From positions 31,488 through 95,487 of the forward strand of contig NZ_JAEMTA010000017.1 of assembly GCF_016462545.1 (NCBI RefSeq): a DNA stretch of 64,000 nucleotides, read 5' to 3'. The translations under genes and the position numbers were made by a program. Shown here in pieces: positions 58,501 to 64,000 of this stretch. How positions within the stretch are numbered: the first letter of the stretch is position 1; each line of letters begins with the position of its first letter. Source of the stretch: Mycolicibacterium sp. (lineage in GTDB: Bacteria > Actinomycetota > Actinomycetes > Mycobacteriales > Mycobacteriaceae). The notes beneath the pieces are model-generated. The model saw nothing but the letters and a program-made list of their open reading frames with translations, was not told the origin of the DNA and ran no database searches.

Positions 58501-60831
58501 ATGACGATCGCGACCCAGACGGATCAGCTTCACTCCGACCTCTTGGACGGGCTCAACCCGCAGCAGCGCAAGGCCGTCCTGCACGAGGGTTCACCGCTGC
58601 TCATCGTGGCTGGCGCCGGGTCGGGGAAGACGGCGGTGCTGACGCGCCGCATCGCCTATCTGCTGGCCGCGCGTGATGTCGGCGTCGGACAGGTCCTGGC
58701 CATCACGTTCACCAACAAGGCCGCCGCCGAGATGCGCGAGCGGGTCGTCGCGCTGATCGGCCCGCGGGCCCGGTCGATGTGGGTGTCGACGTTTCACTCC
58801 ACGTGTGTGCGAATCCTGCGCAACCAGGCGTCCCTGCTGCCCGGCCTCAACTCGAACTTCTCCATCTACGACGCCGACGACTCGCGGCGTCTGTTGATGA
58901 TGATCGCCAAGGACATGGGCCTCGACACCAAGCGGTATTCGCCGCGCCTGTTGGCGAACTCGATCTCGAACCTGAAGAACGAGCTCATCGATCCCGACAA
59001 GGCGGCGTTCGAGGCGTCCGAGGGCGGCGACGACCTGGCCCGCATCGTCGCCGAGGCATTCGGCGAGTATCAGCGGCGGCTGCGGGCCGCCAACGCGCTG
59101 GACTTCGACGACCTGATCGGTGAGACGGTCGCTGTCCTGCAAGCCTTTCCGCAGATCGCTCAGTACTACCGCCGCCGGTTCCGGCACATCCTGGTCGACG
59201 AGTACCAGGACACCAACCACGCGCAGTACGCCCTGGTCCGGGAGTTGGTGGGCCACGATCTCGAGGAGGGCGCCGACGGGGTGCCGCCCGCGGAACTGTG
59301 CGTCGTGGGTGACGCCGACCAGTCCATCTACGCCTTCCGAGGCGCCACCATCCGCAACATCGAGGACTTCGAGCGCGACTACCCGAACGCGACCACGATT
59401 CTGCTGGAACAGAACTACCGGTCGACGCAGAACATCCTCTCGGCGGCCAACTCCGTCATCTCACGCAACGCGGGCCGCCGCGAGAAGCGGCTGTGGACGG
59501 ACGCGGGTGAAGGTGAACTCATCGTCGGCTACGTGGCCGACAACGAACACGACGAGGCCCGGTTCATCGCCGAGGAGATCGACGCACTCGCCGATCGCGG
59601 TGACATCAATTACAGCGATGTCGCGGTGTTCTACCGCACCAACAACTCCTCACGCGCCGTCGAGGACGTCTTCATTCGCGCCGGCATCCCATACAAGGTG
59701 GTTGGCGGAGTCAGGTTTTACGAGCGCAAGGAGATCCGCGACATCGTGGCCTACCTCCGCGTGCTCGACAACCCCGGCGACGCGGTCAGCATGCGTCGCA
59801 TCCTGAACACGCCGCGCCGGGGGATCGGGGACCGGGCCGAGGCCTGCGTCGCTGTGCATGCGGAGAACACCGGCGGCACGTTCAACGACAGCCTGCAGGC
59901 CGCCGCCGAAGGCCGTGTGCCGATGCTGAACACGCGCTCGGAGAAGGCGATCGCCGGCTTCGTCGCGTTGCTCGACGAGCTGCGCGGCCTGCTGGGTGAC
60001 GAGTTGGGCGTGCTCGTCGAAGCCGTGCTCGACCGGACCGGATACCGGCGCGAACTCGAATCATCAAGCGATCCGCAGGATCTGGCACGCCTGGACAACC
60101 TCAACGAACTCGTCAGCGTGGCACACGAATTCAGCATCGATCTCGCGAACGCCGCCGCACTGCGGGAGGAAGAGGGCGAGCCGGTCGACGAGGACGTCCC
60201 CGACACCGGGGTGCTCGCCCAGTTCCTCGAACGCGTGTCGCTGGTCGCCGACGCCGATGGGATACCCGAGGACGGTTCCGGCGTCGTGACCATGATGACG
60301 CTGCACACCGCCAAGGGCCTCGAGTTCCCGATGGTCTTCGTGACGGGGTGGGAGGACGGCATGTTCCCGCACATGCGCGCGCTCGGCGATCCCCTCGAAT
60401 TGTCCGAGGAACGACGGCTGGCCTACGTCGGCATCACCCGCGCCCGGCAGCGGCTGTATCTGAGCCGCGCGAAAGTGCGGTCCTCGTGGGGGCAGCCGAT
60501 GCTCAACCCGGAGTCCCGCTTCCTGCGCGAGATTCCGCAGGAGCTCATCGACTGGCGTCGCGTCGAGGCACCGCAGTCCTCGCTCAGCGCACCCGTGGGA
60601 AACGCGGGGCGCTACGGCACGCCGAGACCGTCGCCCGCGCGTACGACGGGTGCCCGCAGCCGGCAGGCGATCACGCTGGAACCCGGCGATCGCGTGACCC
60701 ACGACAAGTACGGACTCGGGCGCGTGGAGGAGGTGTCGGGTATGGGCGAGTCAGCGATGTCGCTCATCGACTTCGGCAGCGCCGGCCGGGTCAAGCTGAT
60801 GCACAACCACGCACCGATCCAGAAGCTCTAG
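58501..60831 (+). CDS. uvrD1: DNA helicase UvrD1 (UvrD/PcrA family)
   Basis: This 776-residue superfamily 1 helicase has all helicase motifs: Q motif LNPQQRKAV, Walker A VAGAGSGKT (I), ITFTNKAAAEMRER (Ia), DEYQDTN (II), GDADQSIYAFRGA (III), LEQNYRS (IV), MTLHTAKGLEFPMVFVTGWEDG (V) and RRLAYVGITRARQRL (VI). A C-terminal Tudor-like end (VTHDKYGLGRVEEVSGMGESAMSLIDFG) binds RNA polymerase in relatives. In mycobacteria it acts in nucleotide excision repair and is activated by Ku (from memory). ATG 58501 matches the family N-terminus. The 200-nt leader is structured. Confidence 0.96.
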   Translation: MTIATQTDQLHSDLLDGLNPQQRKAVLHEGSPLLIVAGAGSGKTAVLTRRIAYLLAARDVGVGQVLAITFTNKAAAEMRERVVALIGPRARSMWVSTFHSTCVRILRNQASLLPGLNSNFSIYDADDSRRLLMMIAKDMGLDTKRYSPRLLANSISNLKNELIDPDKAAFEASEGGDDLARIVAEAFGEYQRRLRAANALDFDDLIGETVAVLQAFPQIAQYYRRRFRHILVDEYQDTNHAQYALVRELVGHDLEEGADGVPPAELCVVGDADQSIYAFRGATIRNIEDFERDYPNATTILLEQNYRSTQNILSAANSVISRNAGRREKRLWTDAGEGELIVGYVADNEHDEARFIAEEIDALADRGDINYSDVAVFYRTNNSSRAVEDVFIRAGIPYKVVGGVRFYERKEIRDIVAYLRVLDNPGDAVSMRRILNTPRRGIGDRAEACVAVHAENTGGTFNDSLQAAAEGRVPMLNTRSEKAIAGFVALLDELRGLLGDELGVLVEAVLDRTGYRRELESSSDPQDLARLDNLNELVSVAHEFSIDLANAAALREEEGEPVDEDVPDTGVLAQFLERVSLVADADGIPEDGSGVVTMMTLHTAKGLEFPMVFVTGWEDGMFPHMRALGDPLELSEERRLAYVGITRARQRLYLSRAKVRSSWGQPMLNPESRFLREIPQELIDWRRVEAPQSSLSAPVGNAGRYGTPRPSPARTTGARSRQAITLEPGDRVTHDKYGLGRVEEVSGMGESAMSLIDFGSAGRVKLMHNHAPIQKL

Positions 60832-60837
60832 CCGGGG

Positions 60838-61413
60838 CTAGCGACACCAACGGCCGGCGGCGGGCAGCAGGGCGAGCACGATGCTCGCCACGGGTAGTAC
60901 CGGGATGGCGTAGACGATCCTCGGCAGGTCGGCGCCTGCGACGAAGAGGCCGGCGAAGATCATCAGCGCCACGATGGCGCCCACGACGATCAAGAGTCGC
61001 CCGATGCGACGACGCAACAGCAGTGAGATGAGTCCACCGATGGTGGCCGCCGCCGACACCGTCGACAGGAAACCGATTGCGATGCAGAACAATTCGTCGG
61101 TGCGCCACCACCCGCTGATCAGCGACGTGGCGATCACCGCGGTGGCCCAGCCACTGACGATGCTGACGGTGGCCGCGGCGGAGGCCACGGCTGGCGATGG
61201 CCGGCGGAGGTCCGGCGAGCCGATGACCGGCGGAGCTGGCCGCGGGATGTAACTGGTCCGTGGGTCCGGGGACGCCGCCGGGAACGTCCCGGTGGGGTGC
61301 CTGCGGATGATGCCCGTCTGCGGTTCGGACGGCTCGGCAGAAGGTGGTGGGGCGGCTTCTGGCTGCCGCCGGATGATGCGGGTCTGGTCGGAGGGAGGTC
61401 CGCCGGAGGTCAA
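60838..61413 (-). CDS. Pro-rich membrane protein of unknown function
   Basis: The 191-residue protein has a Pro/Arg/Ser-rich N-terminal cytosolic arm with two similar units (DQTRIIRRQPEA and PQTGIIRRHPTG), then about four membrane helices (VASAAATVSIVSGWATAVIA; FCIAIGFLSTVSAAATIGGLI; LLIVVGAIVALMIFAGLFVAG; VYAIPVLPVASIVLALLP). No domain is recognised. The probable TTG start at 61413 lies 3 nt after the M23 peptidase stop, so both are likely co-transcribed. It converges on uvrD1 with 6 nt between. Confidence 0.7.
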   Translation of the reverse strand: MTSGGPPSDQTRIIRRQPEAAPPPSAEPSEPQTGIIRRHPTGTFPAASPDPRTSYIPRPAPPVIGSPDLRRPSPAVASAAATVSIVSGWATAVIATSLISGWWRTDELFCIAIGFLSTVSAAATIGGLISLLLRRRIGRLLIVVGAIVALMIFAGLFVAGADLPRIVYAIPVLPVASIVLALLPAAGRWCR

Positions 61414-61416
61414 CGG

Positions 61417-62466
61417 TCAGCCGACGTAGTTGCCGGGGCTCAGTCCCTTTGCGGCGAGCCAGGGCACCGGATCGACGAAGTCCTTGCCGTTCACGAGCAC
61501 CGAGAAGTGCAGGTGCGGGCCGGTCGATTGGCCGCGGTTACCGATGGTGGCGATCTGGTCGCCCGCCATGACCCGCTGACCGACGCTGACGAGCCAGGTG
61601 TTGACGTGACCGTACAGGGTCACGGTGCCGTCGGAGTGGCGGATCTTGACCCAGGCGCCGTACCCGGCGGTGGGGCCGGCATCGGTGACCACGCCGTCGG
61701 CGGCAGCCACGATCGGGGTGCCGATGGAGTTCGCGATGTCGATGCCTGCGTGCAGAACGCCCCAGCGATAGCCGAAGCCGGACGTCCACACGCCACGGGC
61801 GGGCATGACGTACATCGGCCGAGACAGGCGAGCCTCGCGTTCGGCTCGCTCGGCGGCGAACGCGGCGCCGTTGGCGAGTTCCTGGCTGTGCACGGCCTCG
61901 CTGGCCGCGGGCGCGACGGTGACGATCTGCATGCCGTCGGAGGAGCCGGTGATCGCGGCGCCGTCGACGAACGCGTTGGGTCCCGCGGCGACCATCTGGT
62001 CGGCGGGAGCCTTGTCGGAGGCGTTGACCACGGAGTAGGCAGCGGCAGCGGTGGCGCCCACGGCCATGGCCGCAGCGACGAGGCGCGCCTTGACGTGGCC
62101 GTCGCCGACCTTTCTGTGCAATCCGCGGCGCCCCGACATGTCGATGACGTCGGTGTTCTCCATGCCGTCGCTGACATCGGTGTGGCTGTCGCGATAGGCC
62201 CGTGAGGACCGGCGGTCGTCACCTGCGCTCGGGCGGAACTGCGAAGGGACGGCCAGTCGCATGGGGATCAGGTCGTCGGTGTCGTGCATGTCGTCGAGCT
62301 CGGGGGCGCGGATGACGTGTGACTCGCGCTCGAACGCGGCAGCGTTGCTGAACTCGAGGTCGTCGAGATCGCCGAACTCGTTGAACGGGATGATGTCGGT
62401 GGTGGTGGCGTCGAACTGGGTCGTCGGCACTGCTCGAGAGCGTCGAGTCGTACCTTGCTCAGCCAA
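61417..62466 (-). CDS. M23 family metallopeptidase (Rv0950c type)
   Basis: The 349-residue protein has a long charged cytosolic N-terminus (about 1-125), one membrane helix (RLVAAAMAVGATAAAAYSVV), and an extracytoplasmic LytM/M23 domain from about 225: SGFGYRWGVLHAGIDIANS with the zinc His and Asp, and STGPHLHFSVLVNGK with the HxH. The zinc ligands are intact, so it probably cleaves or remodels peptidoglycan. It is divergent from sucC. Confidence 0.9.
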   Translation of the reverse strand: MAEQGTTRRSRAVPTTQFDATTTDIIPFNEFGDLDDLEFSNAAAFERESHVIRAPELDDMHDTDDLIPMRLAVPSQFRPSAGDDRRSSRAYRDSHTDVSDGMENTDVIDMSGRRGLHRKVGDGHVKARLVAAAMAVGATAAAAYSVVNASDKAPADQMVAAGPNAFVDGAAITGSSDGMQIVTVAPAASEAVHSQELANGAAFAAERAEREARLSRPMYVMPARGVWTSGFGYRWGVLHAGIDIANSIGTPIVAAADGVVTDAGPTAGYGAWVKIRHSDGTVTLYGHVNTWLVSVGQRVMAGDQIATIGNRGQSTGPHLHFSVLVNGKDFVDPVPWLAAKGLSPGNYVG

Positions 62467-62569
62467 CCGAAATGTCCTTCGCGCCGTGACCGTCCCGTTA
62501 CTTAGACCAGAGGCACGTTAACCAAAATCCAATGTTGGTGGCAACCCGTGAGCATGTTCCCGCGAATAA

Positions 62570-62585
62570 TGTGACTTGTGTCACT
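62570..62585. promoter_or_regulatory. CRP-like site between the M23 peptidase and sucC genes
   Basis: TGTGACTTGTGTCACT is TGTGA-N6-TCACT, matching the CRP consensus TGTGA-N6-TCACA except for the last base. It lies 141 nt before sucC ATG 62727 and 103 nt before the M23 start. A shorter palindrome, ATGTGCCACAT, is at 62603-62613. cAMP-dependent control of sucCD is possible, not shown. Confidence 0.5.
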
Positions 62586-62726
62586 GGCCGGGGCTCGGTG
62601 AGATGTGCCACATGAGCGGGAGGCGGTGTGGGTCACATTGGGCTGTGTGGATATGGTTCCCCCGAGCCTTTCTGGCCAAAACGTAGGTAATCAACCAAAC
62701 AGTCAAAGCAGACAGACGGTGAGCCC

Positions 62727-63890
62727 ATGGATCTCTTCGAATACCAGGCGAAGGAGCTGTTCGCCAAGCACAACGTCCCCACCACGCCAGGCCGGGTGAC
62801 CGATTCCGCGGACGATGCCAAGGCGATCGCCGAGGAAATCGGCAAGCCCGTCATGGTCAAGGCTCAGGTCAAGGTCGGCGGACGCGGCAAGGCGGGCGGG
62901 GTGAAGTACGCGGCCACTCCCGAGGACGCCTTCACCCACGCGCAGAACATCCTCGGCCTCGACATCAAGGGCCACGTCGTCAAGAAGCTTCTGGTCGCCG
63001 AGGCGAGCGACATCGCGGAGGAGTACTACATCTCCTTCCTGCTGGACCGCTCCAACCGCACATACCTGGCCATGTGCTCGGTCGAAGGCGGCGTGGAGAT
63101 CGAAGAGGTCGCCGCGAACAACCCCGAACGCCTCGCCAAGGTGCCGGTCAACGCCGTCACCGGCGTCGACCTGGCCTTCGCCCGCTCGATCGCCGAGCAG
63201 GGCCACCTGCCCGCCGAGGTGCTCGATGCCGCGGCCGTGACCATCCAGAAGCTGTGGGAGGTCTTCGTCGGCGAGGACGCCACCCTGGTCGAGGTCAACC
63301 CGCTGGTGCGCACGCCTGACGATCAAATTCTGGCGTTGGACGGCAAGGTCACGCTCGACGGCAACGCCGACTTCCGGCAGCCCGGGCACGCCGAGTTCGA
63401 GGACAAGGACGCCACCGACCCGCTGGAGCTCAAGGCCAAGGAGAACGACCTCAACTACGTCAAGCTCGACGGCGAGGTCGGCATCATCGGTAACGGCGCG
63501 GGTCTGGTCATGTCGACCCTCGACGTCGTCGCCTACGCCGGTGAGAAGCACGGTGGCGTCAAGCCCGCCAACTTCCTCGACATCGGCGGCGGTGCCTCGG
63601 CGGAGGTCATGGCCAACGGCCTCGACGTCATCCTCGGCGACAGCCAGGTCAAGAGCGTGTTCGTCAACGTGTTCGGCGGCATCACCGCGTGTGACGCAGT
63701 GGCCAACGGCATCGTCGGAGCGCTGAAGAAGCTCGGCGACAGTGCCAACAAGCCCCTGGTCGTCCGTCTCGACGGCAACAACGTCGAAGAGGGCCGCCGC
63801 ATCCTCGATGAGGCCAACCACCCCCTGGTGATCCAGGCCGACACGATGGACGCCGGCGCCGACAAGGCCGCCGAGCTGGCCAACAAGTAA
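62727..63890 (+). CDS. sucC: Succinyl-CoA synthetase beta subunit
   Basis: The 387-residue ADP/GDP-forming subunit carries the ATP-grasp domain and forms with SucD the TCA-cycle enzyme that makes ATP from succinyl-CoA. Motifs: [62 protein letters not shown], and [20 protein letters not shown] with [19 protein letters not shown]. Length is normal. sucD starts 15 nt downstream. Confidence 0.97.
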   Translation: MDLFEYQAKELFAKHNVPTTPGRVTDSADDAKAIAEEIGKPVMVKAQVKVGGRGKAGGVKYAATPEDAFTHAQNILGLDIKGHVVKKLLVAEASDIAEEYYISFLLDRSNRTYLAMCSVEGGVEIEEVAANNPERLAKVPVNAVTGVDLAFARSIAEQGHLPAEVLDAAAVTIQKLWEVFVGEDATLVEVNPLVRTPDDQILALDGKVTLDGNADFRQPGHAEFEDKDATDPLELKAKENDLNYVKLDGEVGIIGNGAGLVMSTLDVVAYAGEKHGGVKPANFLDIGGGASAEVMANGLDVILGDSQVKSVFVNVFGGITACDAVANGIVGALKKLGDSANKPLVVRLDGNNVEEGRRILDEANHPLVIQADTMDAGADKAAELANK

Positions 63891-63905
63891 AGGGAGCCAA
63901 CAAAT

Positions 63906-64000
63906 ATGTCTATCTTCCTGAACAAGGACAGCAAGGTCATCGTCCAGGGCATCACCGGCGGCGAGGGCACCAAGCACACCGCGCTGATGCTCAAGGCCGG
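63906..64000 (+). CDS. sucD: Succinyl-CoA synthetase alpha subunit, 5' part (runs off the window)
   Basis: The first 31 codons (SIFLNKDSKVIVQGITGGEGTKHTALMLKAG) match the N-terminus of SucD, including the CoA-binding VIVQGITGGEG. The gene continues past base 64000. It is 15 nt downstream of sucC with AAGGGAGC as ribosome-binding site. Confidence 0.93.
   Translation, partial: MSIFLNKDSKVIVQGITGGEGTKHTALMLKA

Overview
The window is high-GC actinobacterial DNA, most likely from a fast-growing Mycobacterium (Mycolicibacterium). The evidence is a SigK-RskA locus with UfaA1, an AroQ-delta chorismate mutase beside uvrD1 (Rv0948c/Rv0949-like), a mycobacterial Ku/LigD end-joining pair, a 13E12-type DUF222/HNH gene with a mycobacterial SOS box, KstR-like operators, cutinase, and GTGA/ATGA gene junctions with many GTG starts. 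Gene order from about 11.7 kb to the end repeatedly recalls M. tuberculosis Rv0924c-Rv0952 (mntH, Rv0926c, Rv0927c, ku, ligD, Rv0940c, Rv0944, Rv0945, pgi, chorismate mutase, uvrD1, M23 peptidase, sucCD), interrupted by accessory modules. That comparison is from memory, not from an alignment.

Region 1 (1-7 kb): the end of an unknown gene, a tRNA-Arg(CCT), a CsbD-like gene, an LLM flavin oxidoreductase, then a six-gene minus-strand operon. Transcribed from 6963 to 1566 it is FAD oxidoreductase, DUF1365, ufaA1, DUF1295, sigK, rskA. Every junction overlaps by 4 or 7 nt. A good SigK-type promoter lies just before the first GTG and a hairpin follows rskA. It looks like an autoregulated envelope-stress operon that modifies lipids.

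Region 2 (7-15 kb): amidohydrolase plus APC permease, a 104-bp inverted-repeat element, a STAS protein, a gamma-glutamylcyclotransferase/poly-gamma-glutamate hydrolase fusion next to mntH with a DtxR-family box, a small secreted protein, and a reductase/SDR pair with a KstR-like operator.

Region 3 (15.3-29.4 kb): ku and ligD, separated by a polyol-use module (mannitol dehydrogenase and PfkB kinase, divergent from a SorC regulator, a sugar ABC transporter and a DUF4032 kinase-like protein) and by an SOS-boxed DUF222/HNH gene.

Region 4 (29.4-39.3 kb): a lone lycopene cyclase, an MFS exporter, two VOC proteins flanking rnhA, a crotonase, a cutinase, and a tightly coupled GT4 / helical-barrel glycosidase-like / GH130 triad that may make and recycle an intracellular oligosaccharide.

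Region 5 (39.4-50.3 kb): MFS/ROK pair, KstR-boxed LLM oxidoreductase, MFS, diiron AurF-like oxygenase with a C-terminal extra domain, cobF, a small membrane protein, and a three-subunit molybdenum oxidoreductase of the PaoABC type.

Region 6 (50.3-64 kb): Fpg/Nei glycosylase, SDR, pgi, gabD, an AT-richer leader followed by a methyltransferase/GT2/methyltransferase island, chorismate mutase, a double-hairpin spacer, uvrD1, a membrane protein, an M23 peptidase, and sucC with the start of sucD. No gene-free stretch exceeds 300 bases; the largest is 55121-55417. I saw no rRNA, CRISPR array, prophage or complete insertion sequence.
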